Positions 16,956 through 25,938 of a stretch of DNA of 64,000 bases are shown piece after piece. The position numbers and the translations under genes were made by a program. Numbering within the stretch: the first letter of the stretch is position 1; every line of letters starts with the position of its first letter. The DNA is from Celeribacter marinus. GTDB taxonomy: Bacteria > Pseudomonadota > Alphaproteobacteria > Rhodobacterales > Rhodobacteraceae. Where the stretch lies: positions 2,122,932 to 2,186,931 of the forward strand of contig NZ_CP012023.1 of assembly GCF_001308265.1 (NCBI RefSeq), written 5' to 3'. The notes under the pieces are model-generated. The model was not told where the DNA came from. It was given only the letters and a program-made list of their open reading frames with translations, and made no database searches.

Positions 16956-18044
16956 TCACACCATGGCGGCGAGAGATACAAGGTGATTGTCCCACATTAA
17001 CCCCTGTGCAAGATTGAGCGGACGCATGCTCTGCCCGATCTCCATCAATCCGCCAAGTCCGTCCGAACCGAGCCAGCCATCGCCGCGCGGCGCCAAGCCA
17101 CATATATCTGCGCGCACAATCGCCCCCAAATACTGCCCTTCGGTGTCAAACCGCTGCATCAGGCCACCCTTGGGCGATGTAATCGCCACTTCGCGTCCGT
17201 TCCCCGAAAACGCGACAGATCCCGCGTAGTTTTTCATGCGGCCCTGCTCCCCCATCGGCGCATGCGCCAAAACGGGACGCGCACAACGACGATGCAAGCC
17301 TAGCAACGGGACGCTCAGGTCGCGATCACCCTCCCACTGCATTGCAAACGCCACTTGCCCGTCTGGCCCCAGCGCCAAATGACGGATCGAATTTTGACGA
17401 AGCGGCGCATCAAGCGTCACAATCTCCTCGATCTCATAATCACGCGACAAATAGGCCAGCGAGGCCACCATGGTGTCGATATTGAGTTTGTCGCGCCCCT
17501 CGCCGTGATCGGGATGGGTAAAAATACCGCCGTTGGCCACGACGAGCGATCCATCGGCGCGTTGTTTGACATCATGCGGCCCGATACCGCCCGTCTCCAC
17601 CTCGCCCACACGCACGTAGCCCCGCGTGCGATCCCAAATGCCAAGCACGCCTTTGCGCGCGCCATAATTGTTTTCGGGCGTCAAAAGCGTATCGCCGCCA
17701 TCGACAAACACCCCATGCCCCATAAAATGACGCCCTTCGGGGGTTTGCAGACGGTGCATCACCTTGCCGGTCACACAGTCGATCACCACCGCAAATGTTC
17801 CCGGTCGGCGGGCAAATCCTACCGCTTCGGGACGGGTCGGATGAACGGCGGCTGCGTGACCACGCGCAGGCAGTGGCACACGGAAAATGATCTGGGCGTT
17901 TTCGTCCAACCCAAACAGCGCGTGCCCGCCTGACGCCTCTTTTGCCGCGCCCAAAAACGCAGGGCTACCCGCATCGGCCCATGAGACGTTCGGCACAAAC
18001 GCCGCCGCAGTCAGACCCGCCAAAAATCCGCGCCGTGTGGTCAT
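16956..18044 (-). CDS. Tat-exported DUF1513 protein
   Basis: This 362-residue protein begins with a twin-arginine signal (MTTRRGFLAGLTAAAF), so it is exported folded and may carry a cofactor or metal. The body matches DUF1513, a seven-bladed beta-propeller-like family, with repeats such as GHAAAVHPTRPEAVGFARR, GHGVFVDGGDTLLTPENN and GIGPHDVKQRADGSLVVANG. The function is unproven. In many proteobacteria the family is encoded with imelysins and DUF1111 proteins, as here, which points to periplasmic iron handling. The start is 1 nt past the upstream imelysin stop, so translation is coupled. Start 18044 is set by the Tat motif. Confidence 0.88.
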   Translation of the reverse strand: MTTRRGFLAGLTAAAFVPNVSWADAGSPAFLGAAKEASGGHALFGLDENAQIIFRVPLPARGHAAAVHPTRPEAVGFARRPGTFAVVIDCVTGKVMHRLQTPEGRHFMGHGVFVDGGDTLLTPENNYGARKGVLGIWDRTRGYVRVGEVETGGIGPHDVKQRADGSLVVANGGIFTHPDHGEGRDKLNIDTMVASLAYLSRDYEIEEIVTLDAPLRQNSIRHLALGPDGQVAFAMQWEGDRDLSVPLLGLHRRCARPVLAHAPMGEQGRMKNYAGSVAFSGNGREVAITSPKGGLMQRFDTEGQYLGAIVRADICGLAPRGDGWLGSDGLGGLMEIGQSMRPLNLAQGLMWDNHLVSLAAMV

Positions 18045-18045
18045 G

Positions 18046-19059
18046 TTAATCTCCGTCCCCCGCGTTAAACCCCGCAGAGACCTGCAAGGGCGCACCAATT
18101 TCATTGGCCAAGGCATGGGATGCAGCCTCGATCCGTTGTTGGATCACTTCCATTTTGAACCGCTCCCCGATCTGGTCGGCCGTTGCAAAGGTGGGTGCAT
18201 TTAGCGCATCGATCTGCGCCACGGCCTCTTGGAGGAGAGCCACGGTGTGTGGCGCGCCATTGGGGGCCAGCGCGTCCGCCAGCGCCCCAATCGCCACCAG
18301 TGAGCCGCTAACATTGCGGGCAGAGCGCGCGGAGCGCCACGCTTCGGCACGGGTCGGGCGCGGTTTGTCAAACGAGCCCATCGGACGGCCTAGGCGCACG
18401 CCGCGATTGTGCTCCAAACTTGCCGTGAGGGTGGTGTAGAGCGCCTGAACCGCCTCGCGGGGCGTAAAATAATGCGTATTGTCTGCGTCCCCTGCGGTCT
18501 CCAACGCGCGTGCAAACCCTGCTGATCCGAACCACGCATGATCGACATCATCGGCCATCGACGCGAGATCTGTGGCTTGCGCCTGAACCAAAGCACAGGC
18601 GTAGCTGTCGCGCGCATAGCTTGAGAACTGCGGATCAAACAGCATGTATTCCAGTGCAAACAGGCCGCGCGCAGCAATCGATACCTCGCCAAAGCCCTGT
18701 GCATCCATCACCACGCCATCCTCATCCGCAATCATCGCCGCCAGCGCGCGAGGGATCATACCCTTTTTGTCGGGCCAAAACGAAATGGCTGTGGCATGTC
18801 CGCCCGCATCAAACGACGACAGAGCAAAGAGTTGAACGCGCAGCCACGCATCGAACACTGCGTGATAGGATTGTGTGAGCTGCGGCGCGGTGCAATCGCC
18901 CGTGGCCGCCTGTTCAAGGTCATGTGCCGCGCGTCCAAACGCAGTGACCGCAGGATCGACATACTGTGTCACCACGCGGCTCACGGCGTCTTGCAGTGGA
19001 TCGGCAGACGCCGGCAGCACGCAACTGGCGCAGGCCAAGGCAAAAATGAAATGACGCAT
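18046..19059 (-). CDS. imelysin-family periplasmic protein (second copy)
   Basis: This 337-residue protein has a signal peptide (MRHFIFALACASCVLPASA) and an imelysin / peptidase-M75-like helical domain. The family, including EfeO-like and ICMP proteins, is associated with iron uptake rather than proven proteolysis. Visible traits are the first-helix YVDPAVTAFGRAAHDLEQ and the ALEYMLFD segment that replaces the GxHxxE form of the paralogue at 20643, so metal ligands may differ. It lies between the DUF1111 gene and DUF1513 with short gaps. Confidence 0.85.
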   Translation of the reverse strand: MRHFIFALACASCVLPASADPLQDAVSRVVTQYVDPAVTAFGRAAHDLEQAATGDCTAPQLTQSYHAVFDAWLRVQLFALSSFDAGGHATAISFWPDKKGMIPRALAAMIADEDGVVMDAQGFGEVSIAARGLFALEYMLFDPQFSSYARDSYACALVQAQATDLASMADDVDHAWFGSAGFARALETAGDADNTHYFTPREAVQALYTTLTASLEHNRGVRLGRPMGSFDKPRPTRAEAWRSARSARNVSGSLVAIGALADALAPNGAPHTVALLQEAVAQIDALNAPTFATADQIGERFKMEVIQQRIEAASHALANEIGAPLQVSAGFNAGDGD

Positions 19060-19073
19060 CTAAAATCCTGTTC

Positions 19074-20639
19074 TTAAAGGCTTTCAAGGAAACGCAATAG
19101 CGCGTTGCGCTGTGTAGGGTCCATCTGGATAACGGTATCGCGCGCCTTTTGTGCTTCGCCGCCATGCCATAGCACCGCCTCCAAAAGCGAGCGCGCGCGC
19201 CCGTCGTGCAGAAAATAAGTATGTCCGGAGACCTGCCGCGTCAAACCAATCCCCCACAATGGGGCTGTGCGCCATTCGCGACCCGTGGCCCGCCCCTCTG
19301 GACGGTTGTCAGCAAGCCCTGCCCCCATATCGTGCAGCAACAGATCGCTATACGGCCAGATCAGTTGAAACGACTGTGCGGCCTTTGCCTCCCCCGCGAG
19401 ACGCGCAGTGACATATTTTGGAACGTGACAGGCCGCGCATCCTGTCTCATAAAACACCGCCTTGCCGCGCAACACCTGTGTGTCATCCACATCACGGCGC
19501 GCAGGTACGCCTAGGTTTGAGGCGTAAAACGCCACAAGATCCAACCCCGCCGCATCTATTTCCGTGCCGCGCACATCGCCGTCACCGTGAATGGCCGCGA
19601 CACAATCCGGTTGCAGCGCCGTACAATCGCCCGCAGGATCAGGCACGAGAGGCGTGGAAATGCCGATGTCACTTGAAAACGCGGCGGCGGATTGTTCAAG
19701 GACCGAAGGACTGCCCGCCTTCCACCCGAAACGCCCCAACATCGGCTGATCATGCACATCCGACCAAACGATTTGGGCGCGTCCGGAAATACCATCTCCA
19801 TTCGCATCATCGGGATCGGCATGGGCCAGAATGTCATCCGTTGCAATTGCGTCGAGCAACCCCAAACCAATCATCGGATTGGCCACGCGTGCGGAGAGAA
19901 CCGCCTCGGGCGACAGCGCGCCATATCCCGCCTCCACAACCGCATAGTCGGGCTTGCGCAGCCAAACGGTGTCGCCACCGCTCAAGGTGACAGGCTGTTC
20001 GCTATAGCGGATGTCAATTTTGCCCTCGGATGCAAAACCTTGCACCGCAACATCTTGAATCTGTGCGCCGTACACGGGATCGGGGAGCATGGGCGGCGTG
20101 GCCTGATCCCCATCGAGCGTGGCAAGATAGAGGTCTATATCACGCAACTGCGCAGTCTGGGACGCCGGTACAGACACGCGCAGAACCATCGACACAGCAC
20201 TGTCATCTGACGTTTCAGGCGGATGCCCCCGACCGTCCTTGAGGTGGCACCGTTGACAGGCGCGCGCATTATACAGCGGGCCAAGCCCATCGGAGGCCAA
20301 CGTCGATGAGGGCGACGACACCCATAGTTTTTTGAACAAGCCGTTGCCCAGTTTGAACGTTAATTCCTGTTCAAACGTCAGGTTCGCCGCGCTTTGCGAA
20401 AAGGCTTCGCTGTCGGGGCGCGCGCGCACCGTGGCCGCCCCTGCGGGCTTTGCCTCAAAGGGTTCTGGCGCGTCGAACATCGTGGCAGGTGTCGTAATCT
20501 GCGCAATCCGCGCGGCCTCATCCGCCGTTCGGGTGACCACGCTCAAGTGCGGATCACCCAAGGCCAAATCGGCCGCCGCCGCCCCGTGCGCAAGCAAGGC
20601 ACAACCTGCACCAAGAGCAAAAAGGCGGCGGCGTATCAT
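19074..20639 (-). CDS. di-heme DUF1111 (thiol oxidoreductase-like) protein
   Basis: This exported 521-residue protein has a signal peptide (about residues 1-23) and two CxxCH heme-binding motifs, CQRCH at residues 128-132 and CAACH at 401-405. The arrangement fits DUF1111, a MauG/cytochrome-c-peroxidase-related di-heme family sometimes named thiol oxidoreductase. The role is unproven. Its operon with two imelysins suggests periplasmic redox chemistry on iron. An aspartate/glycine stretch DPDDANGDGISGR at about 276-288 resembles a calcium-binding loop. It starts 3 nt after the upstream imelysin stop. Confidence 0.88.
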   Translation of the reverse strand: MIRRRLFALGAGCALLAHGAAAADLALGDPHLSVVTRTADEAARIAQITTPATMFDAPEPFEAKPAGAATVRARPDSEAFSQSAANLTFEQELTFKLGNGLFKKLWVSSPSSTLASDGLGPLYNARACQRCHLKDGRGHPPETSDDSAVSMVLRVSVPASQTAQLRDIDLYLATLDGDQATPPMLPDPVYGAQIQDVAVQGFASEGKIDIRYSEQPVTLSGGDTVWLRKPDYAVVEAGYGALSPEAVLSARVANPMIGLGLLDAIATDDILAHADPDDANGDGISGRAQIVWSDVHDQPMLGRFGWKAGSPSVLEQSAAAFSSDIGISTPLVPDPAGDCTALQPDCVAAIHGDGDVRGTEIDAAGLDLVAFYASNLGVPARRDVDDTQVLRGKAVFYETGCAACHVPKYVTARLAGEAKAAQSFQLIWPYSDLLLHDMGAGLADNRPEGRATGREWRTAPLWGIGLTRQVSGHTYFLHDGRARSLLEAVLWHGGEAQKARDTVIQMDPTQRNALLRFLESL

Positions 20640-20642
20640 AGC

Positions 20643-21908
20643 TTACTCGAACACAGCGTTAGGATTGTCGAGGCTGTCGGAGCCTTCGACCTCAATCGCC
20701 GAGGCCGTCAAGACCGTCACCGCCCGTTCGATATCGCGGGTCTGTGCAACAAGCGCATCAACCGCCCCCATGATCAACGCCTCGCCCGCAACATTGCCGC
20801 GCGCCAACATCTGATCGTAGGAGAACCCCGCCTCCGCCGCCGCTTTAAACGTGCCGAGCTGCGCCACGGAATGATCAAGAGCCGCCGACAAATCAGCCGC
20901 CACATCCGCATCCGATGCCGCCAAAAGATCGTTCAAGCTCTCGCCTTTTATAAGCGACCCATCGGCCCGCACATATTGTCCGACATAGACATTGCGAATG
21001 CCAAGACCGTCATAATAGTGCGAGTTGTGCGTGTTGTCGGAAAAACAATCGTGCTCTTCCTCAGGATCGTTGAGCATCAGACCAAGCTTCATCCGCTCAC
21101 CGGCTTGCTCGCCATATGACAGCGACCCCATGCCGGTGAGCATCGCGGTGATGCCCGCAGCGGGGTCGGTCACCACCGCCTCACGCGCCTCACCACCCTC
21201 GGCCCATGCCGCCGTGATGTATTCGAGATCAGACACCAATAGCTTGGATGCCGCGGACAAATACGCGCCACGACGATCGCAATTGTCATTGGTGCACGCG
21301 TCCCCTTGGGCGTAATCCGTCCACGCACGATTGCCCGCGCCATGATCGGTCCCGTTTAGATCCTGCCCCCACAGCAGAAATTCGATGGCATGATAGCCCG
21401 ATGCCACATTGGCCTCGATCTCATCTGCCTCGTGCAGCGTATCACTGATGAATGCGGGGGTGATCGTGGTCGCGTCGATCTCTTCGCCAGATAGGGTAAA
21501 GGTCGGGTTTGCAATCACATTGAGCGCGCGAAAGGCGTTCTCATCGCCCGCTCCGCCATACGCGGCGTCCACGTAGTCGATCAACCCCTCATCAAGGGGC
21601 CATGCGTTCACCTTGCCCTCCCACTCATCTACAACCGCGTTGCCGAACCGGTACACTTCGGTTTGCTGATAGGGCACGCGGGCCCGAATCCATGCGGTTT
21701 TTGCAGCGGCCAGAGTTTCGGCGGACGGCGCGGCAATCAGCGCATCAATGGCCCCATCAAGAGCCTGTGCAGTGATCAAGCTGTCGCCATAGGCGGCTTC
21801 AGCAATATTCGCGTAATTGGTGACGACTTCGGCGGCCCCTGCGTGTGCAGACATCGGCAAAATTGCGGTCAATGTGGCGGCTGTGAACGAGAATGCGGTG
21901 CGTTTCAT
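20643..21908 (-). CDS. imelysin-family periplasmic iron-associated protein (first gene of operon)
   Basis: This 421-residue protein has a signal peptide (MKRTAFSFTAATLTAILPMS, then AHA) and the imelysin fold. The conserved GYHAIEFLLWGQDLNGTD contains the GxHxxE metal motif typical of ICMP/EfeO-like proteins, and LIDYVDAAYGG and LSYGEQAGERMKLGL are also typical. It leads a tightly packed four-gene operon with DUF1111, a second imelysin and DUF1513. The family is induced by iron limitation in several bacteria. I see no unambiguous Fur, Irr or RirA box in the 247 nt upstream. Confidence 0.9.
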   Translation of the reverse strand: MKRTAFSFTAATLTAILPMSAHAGAAEVVTNYANIAEAAYGDSLITAQALDGAIDALIAAPSAETLAAAKTAWIRARVPYQQTEVYRFGNAVVDEWEGKVNAWPLDEGLIDYVDAAYGGAGDENAFRALNVIANPTFTLSGEEIDATTITPAFISDTLHEADEIEANVASGYHAIEFLLWGQDLNGTDHGAGNRAWTDYAQGDACTNDNCDRRGAYLSAASKLLVSDLEYITAAWAEGGEAREAVVTDPAAGITAMLTGMGSLSYGEQAGERMKLGLMLNDPEEEHDCFSDNTHNSHYYDGLGIRNVYVGQYVRADGSLIKGESLNDLLAASDADVAADLSAALDHSVAQLGTFKAAAEAGFSYDQMLARGNVAGEALIMGAVDALVAQTRDIERAVTVLTASAIEVEGSDSLDNPNAVFE

Positions 21909-22155
21909 TGTAAATCTTATGTCCCTTTGGCGTAGAAATCAGAACTCTGTGACGAGAGTCGATGTGCAATGCGCCTTATCTGACAATTTTACTCTGATAC
22001 GTCAATCCCGATTCTTTTAATAAGGTATAGACCCGCCCCGCACCCGCTGGTTCACTTTAGCCCAACACCAACCTTATCTTTAGTAGAACTTAATTGCTGT
22101 TTTCTCACCTTCCGTGACAGATTGACCAAACACAACCACCACTCGGGAGGCAACG

Positions 22156-23028
22156 GTGCCTGCATCCGCCCCATCCAACACACTCGCTAACGCGGGCTCC
22201 AACACCTCACTAGCACGGCGTGCATGGAACATTCGCCGCACCGCGCTGCGCATGGGCGAGGTCCAAGGACAGGGCTATATCGGGCAAGCGTTGGGCGTGG
22301 CGGATGTGCTTGCCGTGACGCATTTTCACGCGATGACCTACCGCGCCGCCGATCCCGAATGGGACGGGCGCGACCGCTTTTACCTGTCGATCGGCCACTA
22401 CGCGATTGCCGCCTACTCCGCGATGATCGAGGCGGGGATTTTGCCCGAGGCCGAGCTGGACACCTACGGGATGGACGATAGCCGCCTGCCGATGTCGGGC
22501 ATGGCGTCCTACACGCCCGGGATGGAGATCACCGGCGGATCGCTTGGCCACGGGCTTGGCATCGCTGTTGGGGCAGCCCTTGGATTAAAACGTAAGAAAT
22601 CAAAGAGCTTCATCTACAACCTGATGTCGGACGGCGAGCTTGGCGAAGGATCGACATGGGAGGCTGTGATGTCCGCCGTGCAGTGGAACCTCGACAATCT
22701 GATCTGTGTTGTGGACTTCAACGACCAACAGGCGGACGGGCCAAGCACCAACGCATTGGCCACCCCGCGCTACTCGGAAGCCCCCAAATGGGAGGCGTTC
22801 GGATGGCATGCCCAAGAGGTGGATGGCAATGATCTCGACGCGCTTGTCACCGCATTCGACGCCGCGCGCGCCCTCACAGACCCCAAACCCCGCGTCATCA
22901 TTTGCAACACCAAGATGTGCAAAGGCGTGCCGTTTCTGGAAGCCCGCGAAAGCACGCATTTCATCCGCGTCGACGCCGATGAGTGGGCCAAAGCTATCGC
23001 TCATCTGGATACGGAGTGCCCCGCATGA
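22156..23028 (+). CDS. transketolase, N-terminal subunit
   Basis: This 290-residue protein is the thiamine-diphosphate-binding half of a split transketolase. It shows HGLGIAVGAALGLK and the ThDP/Mg motif SDGELGEGSTWEA, with DFNDQQADG closing the site. The GTG start is supported by GGGAGG about 6 nt upstream. The C-terminal half follows with a 4-nt overlap. Split transketolases often serve special catabolic routes rather than the main pentose phosphate pathway. The substrate is not evident. Confidence 0.92.
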   Translation: MPASAPSNTLANAGSNTSLARRAWNIRRTALRMGEVQGQGYIGQALGVADVLAVTHFHAMTYRAADPEWDGRDRFYLSIGHYAIAAYSAMIEAGILPEAELDTYGMDDSRLPMSGMASYTPGMEITGGSLGHGLGIAVGAALGLKRKKSKSFIYNLMSDGELGEGSTWEAVMSAVQWNLDNLICVVDFNDQQADGPSTNALATPRYSEAPKWEAFGWHAQEVDGNDLDALVTAFDAARALTDPKPRVIICNTKMCKGVPFLEARESTHFIRVDADEWAKAIAHLDTECPA

Positions 23029-24092
23029 CCTCGTCAATTCGCGCCCATTCGGGTGATGTGCCGTTCGGGGCCATGTCACGGCGCATCTCCAAATACACCG
23101 AGCGCACGGCACCGACCGAGCGCCACGCCACCTCCGCCATGATCGCCTCCCTCGACGCCGAAGGGCGCGACACGGTGTCGGCCCCCTTTGGTCACGCGCT
23201 ATGCGATCTGGCCGCCACACGCGACGACATTGTGGGGCTGTCTGCGGATTTGAGCAAATACACCGACATGCATGTTTTCGCTGCAAAATATCCTGACCGG
23301 TTTTATCAGATGGGCATGGCCGAACAGGTGATGATCTCGGCGGCGGCGGGACTTGCGCGTGAGGGCTTCACCCCCTTTGCCACCACCTACGCCGTGTTCG
23401 CCTCGCGCCGCGCCTATGATTTCATTTGCATGGCGATTGCCGAGGAAAACCTACCCGTCAAAATCGTCTGCGCCCTGCCCGGATTGACCACGGGCTACGG
23501 CCCGAGCCACCAAGCCACCGAAGACCTCGCGATCTTTCGCGGACTGCCGAACCTGACCATCGTCGATCCGTGTGACGCGGTGGACACGGCACAGGCGACC
23601 AAAGCCATCGCCGATCACAACGGCCCCCTTTACATGCGTCTGCCGCGTGGCAATGTGGCCAATGTGTTGGGCGACTACGGCTATGAGTTCAAACTCGGCA
23701 AAGCGCAGATGATCCATGACGGCAATGACGTGTTGTTCATCTCCACGGGGCTGATGACAATGCGCACGCTTGACGCGGCCAAGCGCCTCAAAGCGGACGG
23801 GATCGACTGCGCGGTCCTGCATTGCCCGACCATCAAACCGCTTGATGTCGCCACGATCAAAACGGAGGCCGCCCGCAAAGGCCGCCTTGTGGTCACGGCG
23901 GAAAACCACACGATTGTGGGCGGATTGGGCGAAGCGGTCGCGGCGGAGTTGATGCGTTCGGGCGTGTTCGTGCCGTTCAAATCCATCGCCCTGCCCGACG
24001 AATTTCTCGACGCGGGCGCGCTGCCCACGTTGCACGATCAATACGGCCTCAGCGTGGATGCTGTGGTCGCCAAAATCAAATCCTGGATGTGA
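23025..24092 (+). CDS. transketolase, C-terminal subunit
   Basis: This 355-residue protein holds the pyrimidine-binding and C-terminal domains of the split transketolase. The motif FYQMGMAEQVMISAAAGLAREG contains the glutamate that activates ThDP. The substrate-binding histidine is probably in YGPSHQATEDLA. The ATG at 23025 overlaps the partner stop (ATGA), so the two subunits are made in step. An SDR gene follows 8 nt downstream. Confidence 0.92.
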   Translation: MTSSIRAHSGDVPFGAMSRRISKYTERTAPTERHATSAMIASLDAEGRDTVSAPFGHALCDLAATRDDIVGLSADLSKYTDMHVFAAKYPDRFYQMGMAEQVMISAAAGLAREGFTPFATTYAVFASRRAYDFICMAIAEENLPVKIVCALPGLTTGYGPSHQATEDLAIFRGLPNLTIVDPCDAVDTAQATKAIADHNGPLYMRLPRGNVANVLGDYGYEFKLGKAQMIHDGNDVLFISTGLMTMRTLDAAKRLKADGIDCAVLHCPTIKPLDVATIKTEAARKGRLVVTAENHTIVGGLGEAVAAELMRSGVFVPFKSIALPDEFLDAGALPTLHDQYGLSVDAVVAKIKSWM

Positions 24093-24100
24093 GACACAAC

Positions 24101-24853
24101 ATGAAACTACTCGACGGCAAAATCGCAATCATCACCGGTGCCGCCTCCCCGCGCGGTCTTGGCAAAGCCACCGCACACCTGTTTGCCGAGCACGGCGCAA
24201 CCGTGGCCATTCTCGATCTCGACGCGGATCACGCCGCCGCAGCCGCCGCCGATCTTGGCGCGGGCCACATCGGATTGGCCTGTGACGTGACCAACAAGGA
24301 CGATTGCATCGCCGCCGCAACGGCCGTGGTTGCCGCCCTTGGCCGCATCGACATTTTGGTCAATAACGCAGGCATAACCCAGCCGCTCAAACTCATGGAC
24401 ATTGCGCCCGAGAATTACGAGGCGGTCACCGACGTATCCTTGCGCGGAACGCTTTACATGTCTCAGGCGTGTATTCCGACCTTGCGCGCCCAGAAATCCG
24501 GCTCCATCGTCAACATGTCGTCGGTGTCGGCACAGCGCGGCGGTGGCATTTTCGGCGGGCCGCACTATTCGGCGGCAAAGGCGGGTGTTTTGGGCCTGAC
24601 CAAGGCAATGGCGCGCGAACTGGCCCCCGATGGCATCCGGTCCAACGCGATTTGCCCCGGCTTTATCGCGACCGACATCACGGCGGGTAAATTGACGCCG
24701 GAAATGAAAGCCCAAGTGCTTGACGGTATCCCGATGGGCCGCGCGGGCGAGGCCTCCGATGTGGCGGGATGCGCATTGTTCCTTGCGTCCGAATTGTCGG
24801 CCTATGTGACGGGCTCCGAGATCGATGTGAACGGTGGGTCCCTCATTCACTAG
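24101..24853 (+). CDS. short-chain dehydrogenase/reductase (transketolase operon)
   Basis: This 250-residue classical SDR has the NAD(P) motif TGAASPRGLG, NNAG in ILVNNAGITQP, and the catalytic Ser-Tyr-Lys in NMSSVSAQRG and YSAAKAG. The C-terminus GSEIDVNGGSLIH is the normal family ending. D37 at the end of the second strand (LDLDADHA) favours NAD over NADP. It is the third gene of the transketolase operon, so it may oxidise or reduce the polyol or sugar that feeds the ketol transfer. The specific substrate is unknown. A terminator follows at 24890. Confidence 0.88.
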   Translation: MKLLDGKIAIITGAASPRGLGKATAHLFAEHGATVAILDLDADHAAAAAADLGAGHIGLACDVTNKDDCIAAATAVVAALGRIDILVNNAGITQPLKLMDIAPENYEAVTDVSLRGTLYMSQACIPTLRAQKSGSIVNMSSVSAQRGGGIFGGPHYSAAKAGVLGLTKAMARELAPDGIRSNAICPGFIATDITAGKLTPEMKAQVLDGIPMGRAGEASDVAGCALFLASELSAYVTGSEIDVNGGSLIH

Positions 24854-24889
24854 CGAGGCTTCGCAACCATAGCTTTCGAGCGAGACTCA

Positions 24890-24919
24890 AAAGGCGCGTC
24901 CCATTGGGCGCGCCTTTTT
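24890..24919. terminator. intrinsic terminator between the SDR gene and the convergent lysR
   Basis: AAAGGCGCG and CGCGCCTTT form a 9-bp stem with a 10-nt loop and a T tail on the plus strand. The symmetric A-run upstream lets it work in both directions. Confidence 0.85.
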
Positions 24920-24939
24920 CGTTGCGTCTTTGGGTGGGC

Positions 24940-25926
24940 TTAATCCGGTGCGCCGTGCGCCAATTCGGTCGCCGCGTTGATCTCCAGATCATGCAGACCG
25001 AGCCGCGTTTTGAGATCGCTCACCATGGTCGCATGATCCACAGCCTTTTGCGCAATCCAATCGGTAAACAAGCGGACCGCACGACGATTGAGATGGCGCG
25101 GCGGACAAATCAGCCAATAGGCGGGAAAGGTGAACACGGGCAATTCGGGCGAAACCGGAACAAGACGCCCCTGCGCCACTTCGGGGGCGGCAAGTGCGAG
25201 GCTTTCCAACACAACCCCCTTGCCGTCCAGCGCCAGTTGCAACGCCAAAGACGACCGATCCATCAAAACCGATTTCGTGTTCGACGTGACATCCAAGCCA
25301 TTGCGCCACACCCAAAAATCCCACTGACACATCGCGCGCGCACTATCGATCAAGCGCGCCGCATTCAGGCGCGCGGCGGGATCAACCTGTAGTCCACCAA
25401 GCGTGGCGAGGTATTCAGGACTGGCCAAGGGCAACACCTGATCTTGCAGCACGGGCGCGCTATGAAACGCCGGCCAATTGCCCGACCCGTAGCGAATATC
25501 AAGGTCCATCAATTCGCGCTCGAAATCGGTTGGATCGGGCGCGGCATCAACCCGCAGATCAAAATCAGGGCACAGATCAATGAATTCCGACAGGCGCGGC
25601 CCAAGCCAACGCACCCCGAACGAGGGCATCACGCGCAGATTAAGCCGCCGCGTTTCGCGGGCTTTGCCTAGGTTTTTACGGGCTTCCGACAACATCCGCA
25701 GCGCGGTGGCCGAGGTTTGAAACAGCTGTTCGCCCTCCAAGGTGAGCGCGAGATTGCGCCCCTTGCGGCGAAACAGTTTGATCCCAAGCTGTTGTTCTAA
25801 AAGTTTGACCTGTTGGCTGACGGCAGAGGGCGACACCGACAACTCTTCGGCCGCGACCGTGAGTGAGCCACGCCGCGCCACGGCCTCGAAATGAAGAATC
25901 GCATTTAGGTTATTGCCGCGCGCCAT
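24940..25926 (-). CDS. LysR-family transcriptional regulator (GcvA-like)
   Basis: This 328-residue regulator has an N-terminal winged HTH (LNAILHFEAVARRGSLTVAA, then ELSVSPSAVSQQVKLLEQQ) and a LysR effector domain. The overall pattern, with the AARRGSLTVAAEELSVSPSAVS helix and MPSFGVRWLGPRL strand, is the GcvA/AmpR-like subgroup. It converges on the transketolase operon and lies 12 nt downstream of the gntR gene. It may regulate the transketolase operon, but its target is not shown by the sequence. Confidence 0.9.
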   Translation of the reverse strand: MARGNNLNAILHFEAVARRGSLTVAAEELSVSPSAVSQQVKLLEQQLGIKLFRRKGRNLALTLEGEQLFQTSATALRMLSEARKNLGKARETRRLNLRVMPSFGVRWLGPRLSEFIDLCPDFDLRVDAAPDPTDFERELMDLDIRYGSGNWPAFHSAPVLQDQVLPLASPEYLATLGGLQVDPAARLNAARLIDSARAMCQWDFWVWRNGLDVTSNTKSVLMDRSSLALQLALDGKGVVLESLALAAPEVAQGRLVPVSPELPVFTFPAYWLICPPRHLNRRAVRLFTDWIAQKAVDHATMVSDLKTRLGLHDLEINAATELAHGAPD

Positions 25927-25938
25927 CTATGTGCTCGA

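Noticed and set aside
21909..22155. Fur, Irr or RirA box upstream of the imelysin operon
   Set aside because: Several AT-rich partial matches exist, but none has a convincing palindrome of the known type.
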